Shown one piece after another: positions 48,599 to 60,956 of a stretch of DNA of 64,000 bases. The translations under genes were made by a program, and so were the position numbers. The notes below the pieces were generated by a model that did no database searches, was not told the DNA's origin, and saw only the letters and a program-made list of their open reading frames with translations. Each line of letters begins with the position of its first letter. The first letter of the stretch is position 1. Origin of the DNA: Thozetella sp. PMI_491 (Eukaryota > Ascomycota > Sordariomycetes > Chaetosphaeriales > Chaetosphaeriaceae); NCBI GenBank assembly GCA_021432635.1, contig MU270035.1:620001-684000 (forward strand). The letters are read 5' to 3'.

Positions 48599-50212
48599 CT
48601 ATGGATTAGGATAGGTAAGGTGGTTCGCGCTAGCACTAGCAACCCCCCATTGAAAATGCTTAGCAGCCACTATCCTTTTGTCATGAATAGAATCAATCCA
48701 CAAGAACTTTTTGATTTGTTTACGTGACTCATCCCAAGTTGAGCCCACACATGGCCTGACTATCGTGGTCAGCTTGTCATTGAGCCATACTTCGTCTCGA
48801 GGGTCGAAAACTGCAATAGCAGCGATGGTCAAGGCCCAAGAGTAAAGATAACATTCTTCCGGGCCTTTGGGGTTAAGGTTCCGCATGAGAACCCTTAGTT
48901 TCGCGGCCAGAAATGGGAACCGCTCGTGGTTACCAGGAAACCATTGGAAGATAGTGGTCAAGTAAGCGATCATGGCGAGCCTCAGCATCTCGCCAACTTC
49001 TTGGCACCGTTTTAATTGTAAAAATAGAAGTCGGTACTGGATCGACTTCATGAAACTGGCAGATATATGATAAGGAATTTTCTCGCCCGATTGGAAGAGT
49101 TTGTTGGCGGAATAGGAGAAGCTGTGCAGGTCGTGCAGGACATTATATAGCCTATAGTCGATGGCTCTAATGAAAGCACTGGCCGGCACAGAGTCGAATT
49201 CAGCTGGTGGACCTGGTAATGACAGATAGAAGAGGCTATCAGAACAGATATCGAACGATTCGACTTGGCCGTAAAATACAGGGTCGGATCCGCTGCTGAC
49301 CACGTGGACTAAATCGGACCTACGGAGGAAGAAAGGTCAGCCCTTCATACTATCACCTAGAGTCGAATAAACTTACCTTAGAATTTTGTCTTGGAGGGTG
49401 GGATTGTGTCCAAAGGAGTCGATACCGCCACGCATTTGGACAAGTTTTTGAAGCCCACCAATGTGCAGCCGGCTGAGTTTTGTGTCGCCAGTGCACTCAG
49501 CGAGGTAAAGAAGTGCCATGATCGTTGCCGCTGTCGAATCGCTGAGGATAGTTTCCTTGTCTGCTAATCTCTCGTTTAGTGCTTTTATTGATCTGTAGAG
49601 ATGATATTTCGCAGCAGAACCTATCGCCCCTCCTCTGGCGGCGTCGTGCAGCAGATAGGATAGATAAAGGTTCACGTGTAGATAGGCTATATCGTCAAAC
49701 ATCCAGTCGAAAAATAGGGATTTGGTTGGGTCGTGGGCGTAGCACTGATCGATAGGGTGTAGCAGATGCTTAAAACTCGTATAGTCTGGGGGCGGGAAAA
49801 GGTCAGCTGAAAGCCCGTGGGCATCGCGGAGGCTTGAGGTGCGCTAACAGTTGAACAGCCTTTCAAATGCAACGCGATCAATCTCCTCGCAGAACCTGAC
49901 CATGGAACTATAACTAGCCAATCGCGGAACAGATATCGGGTAGTCCCACACAAAAGACTGAGATCCTCTCAGGTTGGTAGGGCCAACAACCATCACCTCG
50001 TCGGCATCCTTGCCGGCTTGGTCACCAGGACTGGAAGACAGCATGGCCTTTTTAGTCCTGGCATGCGTGTTTTTCCCCCGCATAACATAGCTTCTAATGA
50101 TTTTTGACTGCGCCGTGCTGACTTTTCCTTGCTGGTCCATTGGAATGAAAGAGAATCCTTGTGATGGGCGCCGAGAGTTAGCACAAGACTGCCTGGACGT
50201 TGGGGCTAGCAT
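48599..50212 (-). CDS. Fungal_trans_2-type transcription-factor-like protein without zinc cluster
   Basis: Exons are 50212-49849, 49785-49377 and 49319-48599; phases close and give 497 aa. The N-terminal part has GFSFIPMDQQ followed by IIRSYVMRGKNTHARTKK, a short basic motif common in fungal proteins that carry the Fungal_trans_2 (C6-regulator middle) domain but lack the Zn2Cys6 DNA-binding cluster. The central and C-terminal part is all-helical: a YLHVNLYLSYLLHDAARGG helix, LADKETILSDSTAATIMALLYLAECTGD, and the GGLQKLVQMRGGI segment, which is highly typical of that family. No DNA-binding domain is visible, so it may act as a co-regulator or be nonregulatory. It is convergent with the toxin gene and divergent from the aldo/keto reductase. 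The start may be slightly downstream (MDQQ). Confidence 0.8.
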
Positions 50213-50905
50213 ATGCCAACAGTACCAGGAGGTTTGGAGCGTCGTTTGCGTCCCATTTTGTGAATGCGCCGTAGCTTGCTAGCGAAGGCTTCCTTTGCCG
50301 GGTTTGTTTCGGACGTGCGCCTAGTGACTCCCACGATCGCCGACTGACACCGACCAATGGACTAGGATTTGCCGTGTCCAGGGCGGATGCTATTCAATGC
50401 AGGAAATTGAACTCCTCATGCAACAAGACAAGCGAAACATTCGTGGAAGGTGCAACCAGTGGCCAAGAATGGCAAATAATTGCACGTAGAGTCGATCCGA
50501 ATATAGACGTGGTTGCGCGGAGCCGTCGGAACTTGAAAAATTAATAAGCGCAGAGCTAGAAATAAATGTAGGTAGCGCGACATGTGGAGGGTGCAAGCAT
50601 TGCCTGCTTTTGGACTAGCGTTTACATCAAGAGGCAAATGCGACAGCATATCCCTTTGGGAAAATAATTGCACCTTTCTAGCTCCGGATAGGGACATTCG
50701 AGCGTACTCACCCGTACAGTCAGTGCTAGATGTTTTTTCTCCTGGAGGAGCCATGAACGTACGGTGGCAAATAGGGTATAATTAATCATCCAGGAAGACC
50801 TCTGAGGCAGCAGGTATAAATGGGCGTACGAAGACAGTGAAAGAGTTTTGATGTTACAACCCGGACATCTTACGCTCTCCACAAATTCGAACGGATCCGA
50901 TAGAG
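50213..50905. other. Divergent promoter region of regulator-like and aldo/keto reductase genes
   Basis: About 690 nt between two divergent starts. A TATAAA box lies on the reductase side (50815-50820). Confidence 0.4.
50815..50820 (+). promoter_or_regulatory. TATA box of aldo/keto reductase gene
   Basis: TATAAA lies 91 nt upstream of the ATG at 50906, a normal distance for a fungal TATA promoter with a short leader. Confidence 0.45.
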
Positions 50906-52055
50906 ATGACCAGCCAAAACATTCCCCTTCGCAGACTCGGCCAAAATGGGCCGTTAGTTCCTGCACTGGGCCTTGGCCTCATGGGCATGTCGATCATGTA
51001 CGGCAGTGCGCCCAGTGACGAAGAGCGCTTCGCAGTGCTCGACTCTGCAATCGCGCTTGGGGCTACCTTTTGGGATACCTCCGAGTTAGTAATTGTCATC
51101 CATCTTGGCAAGATTATCTCTCATACCTGTCCGTCTTTCTAGCTATTACGGCGACTGCGAGCAACTTCTTGGCAACTGGTTCCAGAAAACTGGGAAGCGG
51201 CATCAAGTGTTCCTTGCTACTAAATTCGGAGTGGTGAAGGGCACAGTGTCAGAAATTGACAGCTCAAAGGAGCATTGCAAGAAGGCCTGCTATGAGAGTC
51301 TCCAAACTCTCGGGGTGGACTATATCGACCTCTATTACATGCATCGCGCCAATCCCAACACCCCGATCGAAGACACTATGCGAGGTCTGGCGGAGCTGAA
51401 GGCGTAAGTTTGTCGCAGGTTCGGGGGAAAACACGCGAGCCCTGCTAACCGGGACTCAAGCGAAGGAAAGATCAAGTACATCGGCTTGTCCGAAGTCAGC
51501 GCTAGCACTTTGCGTCGTGCCTGCAAGATCGCCCATGTCGACGCACTGCAGGTCGAGTACTCGGCCTTTGAGCGAGAGGTTGAGGACCCGGCCACCAACA
51601 TCCTTGCTACATGCCGGGAGCTCGGTGTCGCCCTTGTCGCCTACTCACCACTGGGGCGAGGCATGCTGTCCGGCACTCTCACTTCCAAGGAGTCCATCTC
51701 TGGCGAGGGTGATTGGCGTGCGCAGTTTCCACGGTTCTCAGGCACCAACTTCGAGGCCAATAATGAGCTCGTCAGCCGGTTCCAGCTGTTGGCAGAGAAG
51801 AAAGGATGCACATCTGCACAGCTCGCACTTGCCTGGCTCCTAAAGCAAGGCGACGACATCATTCCCATCCCAGGTACAAAGAGAGTAAAGTATCTTCAGG
51901 AAAACTGGGCGGCTCTTAACGTTCAACTGGATGATACCGACGTGGCTGAAATCCGGGCACTTCTTGAAGCGACTAGAGTCGCCGGTGCTCGAGTCGTAGA
52001 GTGGGCATCTGCGCAGTGTCTCGTAGACACAAAGGAGGAGAAGGAGGAGCTTTAG
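50906..52055 (+). CDS. Aldo/keto reductase
   Basis: NAD(P)H-dependent reductase of carbonyl compounds, cytosolic. Exons are 50906-51084, 51143-51403 and 51461-52055; phases close and give 344 aa, normal for the family. The N-terminal LGQNGPLVPALGLGLMGMS strand, the catalytic Tyr in DYYGD just after the first intron, Lys in LATKFG and His in YYMHR form the AKR tetrad with the preceding DTS aspartate. The C-terminal half contains KYIGLSEVSASTLRRA, VAYSPLGRGML and the cofactor-binding IIPIPGTKR. It is closest in layout to the AKR13 (YakC)/pyridoxal reductase-like group. It shares a divergent promoter region with the Fungal_trans_2 gene. The substrate is unknown. Confidence 0.9.
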
Positions 52056-53768
52056 GATGCGCTGTCGAGTGGTCGAGTATTACTGAACCTTGAAGTCTGA
52101 ACTTCCTCTTAGGAGTAAAGAAGTCGCAAAACGTAATTTATATATATATATTGAATTCTTGATATAACTTGGTATTATTTATCTGCCAATCCCTAGGCCG
52201 GATCCAGCGCTTCTCTCCCGGTGGAATAGCAAAGAAGCTTATCGAGTATGAATCAGCCCTTTAATAGTATGTGTAGCATTGTATATTGTCCTTGCTAAAT
52301 GATGAAATTTGAGTAGCGCTATCCATATAAGTCTATGGAGGACTAGTAAGAAGATAATGCTTCGTAGAGAAAGAGCAAGACAATTGATTGGCCAGGGTAT
52401 CGTCTAATAGCTCCAACACTTCCGGAGGCCCCTAAAGCATAGATAGGCACAGATAGAAGGCACCGCGCACGATGACTGGGGAGCCTAGCCACTAAGGCTC
52501 ACTTAGACCTAGAGTCGCGTAAGGCATGGTTTGATCGAGTCAGAGCGTTATTCCCCCCAACTATTACCTTACATTCTAATCACTTGACCTAGCGTTAAAA
52601 GAGGTGTACTATCCTACGGCATGTGGGACCTGAAGAACGGGAGTTCACCGCCAGCCACCTCGGTCTTGGCCAAGCGGATGAAGGCAACCTAGCGTTGAGA
52701 CAAGCATAAGGAAGGATATGTGCGATAATAGATAATTAGAAAACTGGCATGACGAGGAAATAACTTACCATTAACCCCTTTTGCGCTAAATATTATAAAT
52801 TTTGGTTAGAGGTGGTGAAAGAGGGGCGATTTATCTTTAGGGTAAGCTACTAAGCCAATATTGCAGACAGCGCGTGATTGTACGACAATGAACGATAATG
52901 ATCAAACATCTGTGAATTTCAGCTATATAAGCATATTCACATTATGGGTGACTTCTAAATTAGAATACTTCTTCCCGTCCTAGGTAGCATTGCAGCATAG
53001 GTCGCCATCAGTGTCCTGCTTAGTGAGCGCCTTGTAATCTATAAGGTAGTACACGGCCGCGCCAGCTAAATGGCGCGCCGACACAGCAACCCCCTATGTG
53101 TCGGCGACCCCCTAACATGCTGCTCTCGCGCTAGGATTTGAGACCTAGTTTTGGCCCCCAGGTTCGCATACATCTTATTCGTCCACCGAACTTCACTGCA
53201 ACGCACCTACACGGCTCACCCACAGCCTTTGTATCCCGTCATATATTCCATTCGACAGCTCAGCTGAAAAGCTCAGGTGGCACAACTGAAATTCCCGGCC
53301 TATCGCGGATTTACCGTCTTCAAAGGATTTGGAGCGGCTGGAATTGTTGCACAGTCCGTCGCTGAGAGTCTTTTTCTCGCTGAAGTGTCAATTCCTGGTA
53401 AATTGACTCGGACAGCTTTAGAAAAGGGGATCCCATTTGGCCAATTGGCCTCGAGTTCTCCGTGCACCACCTGGTCTCTACTCATCTTAGCGCCCAGCTT
53501 TTGCATGTAAGGGGCATCTGGCCATGCAGCCTCAGAATAGATGCCAAGTTGACGGAACACGGCCCGAGAGAAGCCTGGTGGAACTGGTCCAGCCTTGTCC
53601 CCGTGTACTACAGCCTGCGAATATAAGAATGCTATCCCTTCTTCGCTAACCCACTGATATCATGGTTAAAGATTGTTCCTTTTCTGTTCAATCTTTCTCT
53701 TGTGAAAGAGGCGCTATTTCTTTACAGGCTTCACGATAAAAGTATGACCACAGCGTTTGACTGACAAG
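52056..53768. other. AT-rich intergenic region
   Basis: About 1.7 kb. It includes a short TA tract near 52140-52152 and many stop codons in all frames. No gene is supported; composition suggests decayed repeat DNA. Confidence 0.4.
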
Positions 53769-55980
53769 ATGACAGCACCAACAGCTGCCCAAACCACTGA
53801 GTCAGACATTCGAACGCATGGTGCCGATTTCTTGGAAGGACGAATGACTGAAGAACTTGTGAACTATGCGGCAAGCGTCAACAAAAGCGAGGAGCCTTCC
53901 GAGATGGTAACGCCATCCACAAGATCTGAATCCTTCCCGACGAAAAGTGATAGAGAGGCGGCGTTATCCTCAATTGAGCCTGTATCTACACAGCCTGTCA
54001 GGAGGTGGCTAGTGGAGATTGCATTTTCTCTTATTAGCTTTCTTGGTCTGGGAAGTACGCAGAGCCTCTAACTTCAACTCAAAACTCAGTCATCTCGGAA
54101 CGCGTTGCTAAAGCTGATCACTTTCCAAGTTATTATCGCGCTCCTGAAAACTTTCGATGGGGCATCTCTCCGCAGAATGCCTCTGAATATCAGTCTCAAC
54201 ACCTTGCTTGCTCTACTGACCACTGCCACCAAAGCTGCGTTCATGCTCCCAGTCGTCGAAACTATCAGCCAATGGAAATGGAATCTGTACAACACTTCGC
54301 CCCGCGGCCGTAGTCTGATAGAGTTCCAGATCATCGACAACGCCAGCCGCGGCATTCGAGGTTCTTTCTGGGCTCTCGCTCGTTTCAAATGGAGGTTCGC
54401 CTCCCCACTCGTATCATCTTACTGTCTCTATTACTCTGCTGAAGTAGTCTCGTACCTAACCAAAGACAAATAGAAACTTTACCAGCCTTGGAGCTATCTT
54501 GATATTGACGAGCACAGCCCTCTCTCCAATCACACAGCTTGCGATTGAGTATCGAACCCGTATCGTTGCCTCGTTAAACGACACAGCAAGCGTTCCTTAC
54601 GTAACAGACTGGGTCGCGGTTAACCGTACGGCGGGAATATTGTCGCATATTGTGGCAACGAAGCCTATTAACGATGGCCTTAGCAACACAGCGGACGACC
54701 CAATCGACCATATTGCTGCGCTATGTTCCACCGCCAATTGCCAGTTCCCGGTTTACAGTTCTCTCGGCATCTGCTCCAAGGTTTCTGATGTCTCTTCTCA
54801 TTTGACTGTCACTCCCCTATTAAACTCCACCTACGCGGACTGGTCGGGTGGCTACTATTGGGGGAGACAGATGGACAATGGAACGACAGCCTACAACGCA
54901 TCCTTACCTAACGGCGCGAATCTGGTGACACCCGCAGCGTATACTATCCTAAGTGTGATGTCCAACAGCTCACTTGCCTTTGCAGACGAAGATTATACTG
55001 CACTAAACCATGCATTCATCCTGTATACCAATGCAGGGAATGCATCATACCCGGGTCTCAATCGCACCTCGGAGGCCCCGTGGCAGTTTGGTGCCGTAGA
55101 GGTCATGTTCCATCTCTGCGTCAATACCTACGAAACTAGAGTCGTCTCCGGGAAATCCTACACCACAGTAATCGCATCCTCCTCCTCTCCATCACAAGAC
55201 TCAAGCAACATCCCCACCTATAAGATCGACTGCCACTGGGATCCCGCTGAAGGCTATATATACTGCGACTATGACATGGGCGAAATTGTTGAAGGGATCA
55301 CATTGCTTCAAGCTCCAGTGGACCCGGGCAGCGAAAGCAATGGCATGAAATTCACCGTTACCCGATCGGAAGCGGCCCTCGCCTCATATCTCTTACAAAG
55401 TGCAGCTTTTGTGGGCGAAATTTTCTGGGATGGTGGCAGGAATAGCCAGCCAGTCTGGTCCTCGGCTTATTGGCAGCCGTTAGTCGATGCCGTATACGGC
55501 GAAAATATGGATATTCGGGACAAAGAGATACAACAAGCGAGGCTGGAGGCATATTACAACAGCACTGCGATAAGCATGACCAACTAGTATGTGTAGAACA
55601 AGTTCACCGAACCTGCCCCCCCCCCATTAGATTGCAGATCACTCTCTGACAAGCCTACCAGCCTGAGGAACTCCACACCGCACTCGTTGATAAACATCGG
55701 AACCCCACTGGTCGAGGAAGCTTACATCCATATTCACTGGCCATGGATAGTTTTCTTGGCTACTCAGATGGTGTTGTCATGCATCCTTCTGATTCTTACC
55801 ATTAGCTCGACCTGCCGATCGAACACCCCAGTTTTGAAAAGCGATATACTAGTCGCGATGCTAGCCCTCACCAATGAGGTTCAGGTCCTCTTTGGGGCTC
55901 CTCAGCATTTGTTTGAAGTAAAGAAGAAAGCCAAGAATGTGTCCGTTAAAATGGAAGATGGAAGGATCGGGCTCTATTGA
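53769..55980 (+). CDS. DUF3176 family membrane protein
   Basis: Exons are 53769-54054, 54130-54394, 54474-55586 and 55662-55980; phases close and give 660 aa. The ATG at 53769 follows a TTG that opens the frame. Topology matches fungal DUF3176 proteins: a hydrophilic N-tail, the RRWLVEIAFSLISFL helix, then MPLNISLNTLLALLTTATKAAFMLP followed by ISQWKWNLY and FQIIDNASRGIRGSFWAL, the family's hallmark. The third helix (SLGAILILTSTALSPITQLAIEY) precedes a large extracytoplasmic domain with many N-glycosylation sequons and Cys pairs, and a final helix (IVFLATQMVLSCILLILTI) leads to a short cytosolic tail. The last intron contains a 10-C run (55616-55625). Its function is unknown in the family as a whole. 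Confidence 0.87.
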
Positions 55981-56588
55981 ATGTGACTGAAAGCACGCGT
56001 TAAACTCAGCCCTTAGTCAGGGACGAGTTTGGACGGACGCACGAGAGAGACGACCATAGAGTTCCATAGGCAGAGGTAAGTAAGTACGGTAGGGTAATAC
56101 GCGAAATAGAACCCTACAGCATCGTCTGACGGGATCTTCCTTTACCAAGATAGTCTTTCTGCTTGATTATACACGAAACAGAATTCTTTGCCCGCTTCTA
56201 TAGCACCCATAGGTACAGAGAATACTACCTATCGACTTATTACGTCGACTACATTAGGCACCCACCACGAACTGTGCTAATAGCTTCCCCAGAAGTGGCC
56301 GTTTCACTGTAAAGAAACACCGTGGTTATAGGCAGAATTCAGTTATAACTCGCATACTTCGGGATTTTAGCAATCGTACTCCTTCCTTCGTATTAATAAC
56401 GTTCATTCCGGTTACTTTTCTTACCCCAAGTCGATATTAGTCAGTGGCAAAACGTCCTTTCTATATGAAGGAAAGCTTTTCGTTAGGTTATCCACCTAAC
56501 TTAAGGTAAATATCCTTCAGGTATAAGAGACGGGGAAATTATGAAGTCAATAACAGTAGAGATCATCAAAATTGACATCATATTTCTT
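55981..56588. other. Intergenic region
   Basis: About 600 AT-rich nt between two convergent genes. Nothing identifiable. Confidence 0.35.
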
Positions 56589-56912
56589 TTATTTGCAAAT
56601 ATGAAGGAACGTAAAGGCGACAAAGCTGTAACCAATTGCGGATCCCCACGCAGCCAGAATCAGGGCTTCACCCAAGTCAAATGACCTGGTGATTGCTAGC
56701 ATTGCGTAGAGTCCCAGGCCGAGGAAAAGGATCGATAAACCTAGAGCCATAGTCGTCGTGCTGATCAAGACTCCTGGGTTGCCTAGGCCATCGAAGTCTG
56801 GGATATGTCCTTCGGCCGGCGTCATGCTGGCAGTTTGGCGAGGTCTGTCGGACTTGTTATGACTGTAGCTGGTTTGATATGTCTGAAACGGCCGGCCGGT
56901 ATTTCCCCCCAT
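56589..56912 (-). CDS. Small membrane protein with two predicted TM helices
   Basis: Intronless 107-aa frame starting at the ATG at 56912; the longer frame begins with TTG. A hydrophilic N-half with Thr/Ser/Asn (MGGNTGRPFQTYQTSYS) is followed by two hydrophobic stretches, ISTTTMALGLSILFLGLGLYAM and LGEALILAAWGSAIGYSFVAF, separated by a short charged loop. The pattern is protein-like rather than random, but I do not recognise a family. An intron in the N-terminal part cannot be excluded. Confidence 0.45.
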   Translation of the reverse strand: MGGNTGRPFQTYQTSYSHNKSDRPRQTASMTPAEGHIPDFDGLGNPGVLISTTTMALGLSILFLGLGLYAMLAITRSFDLGEALILAAWGSAIGYSFVAFTFLHICK

Positions 56913-57385
56913 AATAAGCACCAGCAAGATCAAGACAATGAGAGTTCAATGAAGTGTGGATGATAAAAAGCGTTTATACCAAGAATAGAAAGTGAGCGAG
57001 AGATAATGGCAGTTAGACTACGGTCAACTCTGACACGCTTCATTATCATGTATGGAGGAGTAGATCACCCCGGATATTGGGGGCCATTTTTGAACGCGAC
57101 AGCCAGATGCACCAGCTACATACACTGCCAACTTCAATCGTATGATAGACAAGGGGTGTATTCACATGTGCGCCTACGTCTCTAGCTTCGCTTAGCTTAA
57201 AAATCCCTGCACCGACAGCCAACAGTTGTATTGCGGTACCAAACGCCTTGGCGTTCCCCCTTCTGGCATTTACTTTCCTCCTCCCTCTCTCCTCAGTGCT
57301 GGGGGAATGGTGGTGAAAATACCTCAGGCCCAGGTTATATGCCCAAAAGTTTTCCGCCGCACTCACCACTTCGAGTGAAGCAAAC
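56913..57385. other. Intergenic region between divergent small-membrane-protein and monooxygenase genes
   Basis: About 470 nt. A minus-strand frame crossing 57046-57441 overlaps the monooxygenase start and has no family content. Confidence 0.35.
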
Positions 57386-58874
57386 ATGGAGCCAGTCACG
57401 CCGCACAACCCCCATGGACGGCAGCAGTTCCGCGTCGTCATCGTAGGCGGCGGTCCAGTAGGCTTGACAGCAGCTCATGCGCTGAGCAAGGCAGGGATTG
57501 ACTGGGTCGTGCTGGAGGCGCGCGACACCGTGACGCCCGAAGATGGCGCCAGCATTATCGTCTACGCCTCGACGCTGCGTGTCTGGGACCAGTTGGGGCT
57601 GTTCGAGACCTTCATAGCCAGGGGTGAGCCGCTCGAGACCAACACGAACGTTACGCCGGCCGGCAAACTTTACCACAATGGCACACCAGGGGCCAACTTT
57701 GAGATGCTGTGAGTCGTTTCCCGAAAATAAACGTGGCCAACCGGTCTCATTGTCGGTGTACAGACACGGGATAGCGCCCATCATCTTCCATCGTCAGGAG
57801 CTCATGGAAATATTGTACACCACTCTCCCAGCCCACGCCCGGGACCACCGCGTCCTCACGGGTAAGAGGGTGACCGAGTTGTTGCCGGACACCTCGGGAA
57901 TCTCGGTCATGTGTGCTGACGGCACCGTCGAGCGGGGTTCTATCGTCCTGGGCGTCGACGGCGTGCACAGCCAGACGCGAGGCATGATGCGCGAGCTGGC
58001 TCTGTCCTCGCCAGCGCCACCACTAGGCGGGAGATCTCAGATAAACCCCGAGAGGCCGTACGTGGCCACCTATCGCTGCTTGTGGGGGACCTGCCCGCCG
58101 CCTGCCGAGTGCTTGCCCCGCGCCAACAACGACTGCCACGGCCCTCTCCGGAGTATCATGTTCCTGACTACCCAGAAGCGGAGCTGGTTTTTCCTCTACG
58201 AGCAGCTCGAGGACGAGCCTAGGCAAGGGCGCTACGACTACACCCTCGCGGAAAAGGAGGCGATGGCCACACGCTTCACGGACATGCACATTGTCCCGGA
58301 TCTCACGTTTGGACAGGTGTGGCCCACGCGTTGGGCGGATGGCATCTCGGACCTCTACGAGGGCGTCCTCCCAACTTGGTCTTTTTGTGGGAGGGTTGTT
58401 CTTGCTGGTGACGCCGTGCACAAGGCTACCCCCAATATCGGATGGGGTTACAATATGGGCATCGCCGACGTGGCTGTGCTGGTGTCCCTCTTGCGCAAGA
58501 CGGTTCAAACTGCGCCTTTTTCCATCCCGTCATCCGAGGCTCTCGCGGCTGTTTTCTCCGACTACCAGAGCGCTCGGATGGCCGATATCGAGGAGGGTGG
58601 CGTCATTTCTATCAGCGGCATGGCGACTAGGCAGTCGGCGCGACCCCGCCAGCTACTTCCGAACTTGGCCTACTGGCTCGTCGAGACGGTTGGAAATATT
58701 GTCCCTCACTTCGAGTACATTATGACCAAGTACGTCTTGGCAAAGATTATGCGGCGTGGCCGTGTGCTAGACTTTCTCGCCGGCAATGACGACCTATTTA
58801 AAGGGCTCATACCATGGCATTTCCCCATGGACATACACAAGCCGGGGGCTGGGAATGGCTGCGTCCAATCGTGA
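57386..58874 (+). CDS. FAD-dependent monooxygenase (PaxM-like group)
   Basis: Flavin monooxygenase of the PHBH-type fold. Exons are 57386-57708 and 57764-58874 with a 55-nt intron, giving 477 aa. The N-terminal dinucleotide-binding motif VVIVGGGPVGLTAAHAL (GxGxxG) is followed by ASIIVYASTLRVWDQLGL. The middle motif LGVDGVHSQTR (DG) lies near residue 180 and the second FAD motif VVLAGDAVHKATPNIGWGYNMG (GD) near residue 335. The GWGYNMGIADV variant after GD resembles the meroterpenoid/indole-diterpene epoxidases. A C-terminal region of about 100 residues with hydrophobic stretches (LAYWLVETVGNIVP) may associate with membrane. No terpene cyclase, prenyltransferase or PKS lies in the window, so its pathway is not determined. 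Confidence 0.9.
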
Positions 58875-59485
58875 ATAATTTCTGATAGATATGTTACCTT
58901 GCATATAAACAACTATAACAGGTATTTTTATTTACAGCTAATATAAGGGTTAAGAATATCTCAATAGCTAGATAAAGATGTCTGGATAAACTAGTCGCTG
59001 CAATGGTGCTGGCTAATCGGTCAGGATCCCACTGCGGAGCAGCTGCTGTAGTCACGCGTAGTATGAAAAACGGGCACTTTGTACGAGACAAGGGAAGGGT
59101 TATTAGCGGTCTATAGGGTCCCTATGTTTCGTGGCTAATCTCTTTACTATTGTTCAGAGGGGAGAGAGAAGATGTCCATTTTGGTGCTTATAAAAACTAC
59201 TCGTTTATATAGCTAGGGGATCGGCAGTGGTTCGTACTGTAAAAATGTAGATTAAAAGTAGTTACCAGCCATAATTGTAAAGACGCCACGCTAGGGAACC
59301 AGTCCTGAAACCAGCAGGAGACCCTGAGTTGACAAGGCAGACTCTAAGTCAGCATGGCATGCTGCAGGATCGCCACCTGACAATGGAGCCGCTGGAAGCG
59401 GCCTCCTGACTTCGAAGGCACGTAGGAGCCTGACCGGACTTGCTCAGGAAAGCCCTTGGAAAGGGCTAGGAAGCCCAGGGGATTT

Positions 59486-59527
59486 CCTTATAACATGTGA
59501 GGCCCTCACGTGTTGTAAGGGCCTCAC
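59486..59527. repeat. Imperfect palindrome, possible transposon or LTR end
   Basis: Arms 59486-59502 and 59504-59520 are 17 bp and inverted, differing at two positions, both C/T transitions. An overlapping perfect 10-bp inverted pair is GTGAGGCCCT (59497-59506) with AGGGCCTCAC (59518-59527). Confidence 0.6.
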
Positions 59528-59606
59528 GAATCAGTCCCGTACCTACTATAGCGCTAGCTCGATCCTCCTCTACAATCCTACTGCTTTCATACCTCTTAGC
59601 CTTGCC

Positions 59607-59625
59607 GGCCGGGCGATGCCCGGCC
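59607..59625. repeat. GC-rich 8-bp stem hairpin
   Basis: GGCCGGGC (59607-59614) and GCCCGGCC (59618-59625) pair perfectly around a 3-nt loop, in otherwise AT-rich DNA. It has no downstream U-tract, so a terminator role is not indicated. Confidence 0.6.
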
Positions 59626-60956
59626 TTGGATACTGCAGTATTACAATAATTAAGACCTAACCTCTCAACTGCTATGATGCTAAGTAAAAGTATTCATAAC
59701 TAATATAACTGTATAACTATAGATAATGGACGTGTTGCAGTTCGGTTTTCAGTGCTGCTCGCCGTGGCTATACTTTTACCTCTACACATACTCTTGCACA
59801 TGGCTATCCACGAGTCATGCTTGACCACTATGTAGCTAGCCATCGCAGCCCTTCTTTAGCCTTAGTCAATCAAGCTTCTTACATCACACACCGGCACAAT
59901 GATGAGTCAATACTAGATATCTTTTGTCAGCGTGAAGCTTCACCTAATTACAGCTATTCTTGACCGGGCCTCATCAGACTAGACTATAGCAGGACGTATT
60001 ATTGGCAGTACTTATTTCGTAATAAGTTCATTATAAAAATAGGTTAAAAAATTAGAATAAATCTATGGCCTGACTAACCTATTTACCACTAAATCCTATT
60101 AATTATTACATACTATTTTAATTATATCGATCCACTGTAAAAATATATATAAGACGTGCTATCCTAGCCCCAGCTGTTCAAAATAATAATAATCATAGTT
60201 ACCAGTCCCATATTATACGCGAGGTACTGTGTTGCCACGTTCAGGCGGCTTCTACGCCACTGAAGCCCCCGTCTATTACCACCCTACCGCAGGCTAGCCA
60301 TCAAGAGGCTTAGCGTCCGCCTAAAGCGGACAGACATGGCAGAAACCCTCGATTGGAGCCTCAGGCTACAATACGACCCGCCCTTGGACGTAACATACAT
60401 ATGATGTGCCTACGCCCCATGGACTAAGCGGGTCTTGGCTCAGGTAGTGATCGAAGACGAGTATTCACCAGGGCTCACCAGTGAGCTCAGGTGAGCCGAG
60501 AAGAGTAACCAAGTATTTAGGATCACAGCTCCTACCTAGATAGCTCGATTAGTTATTGCTTTTCAGCAATTAATCTAAGTTTGAGACTTATGTGCTTGCA
60601 CTGAGATTCTATGATGCCTACTGTCAACGTACTGCTCCACGCCGTCGCCACCTCTTACCCGTAGGAAGGGTACCCCTATACATCGGAGTGCTAACTATAG
60701 GACCCAGCGTTGTAACTGATATACGTAGGATTTTGATTCTCTAGGAGTAAGCGAAGAAAACACCGTCATGAAAGAATAATATCGCCACAGTGGTCGCATA
60801 CTGTAAGTGCGAGATGGTTCTAGCCAATCAGGAGGCTCCCATTACCAATCCTAGGGAAAATGTTCTCGACTGCGTGGCTCGCGCCCGTGCTCAAGGTAGC
60901 AAAATTAGCCTCGTATTCGCCAGCACGCTCCTTCTAACCCCCTCGCGCATAGGCCG

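Larger units (their letters stand above)
58875..60956. other. 2.1 kb gene-free AT-rich region with repeat-like elements
   Basis: No open frame of note on either strand. It contains a near-perfect palindrome (59486-59520), a short GC hairpin (59607-59625) and a TG...CA-bounded block (about 59514-59645) reminiscent of a small LTR. Composition and C-to-T type arm differences are consistent with old repeats affected by RIP-like mutation, but no transposase or reverse transcriptase remnant was recognised. Confidence 0.4.

Noticed and set aside
59607-59625. GC hairpin considered as a terminator.
   Set aside because: It has no U-tract, and intrinsic terminators of this type are not used by nuclear RNA polymerase II.
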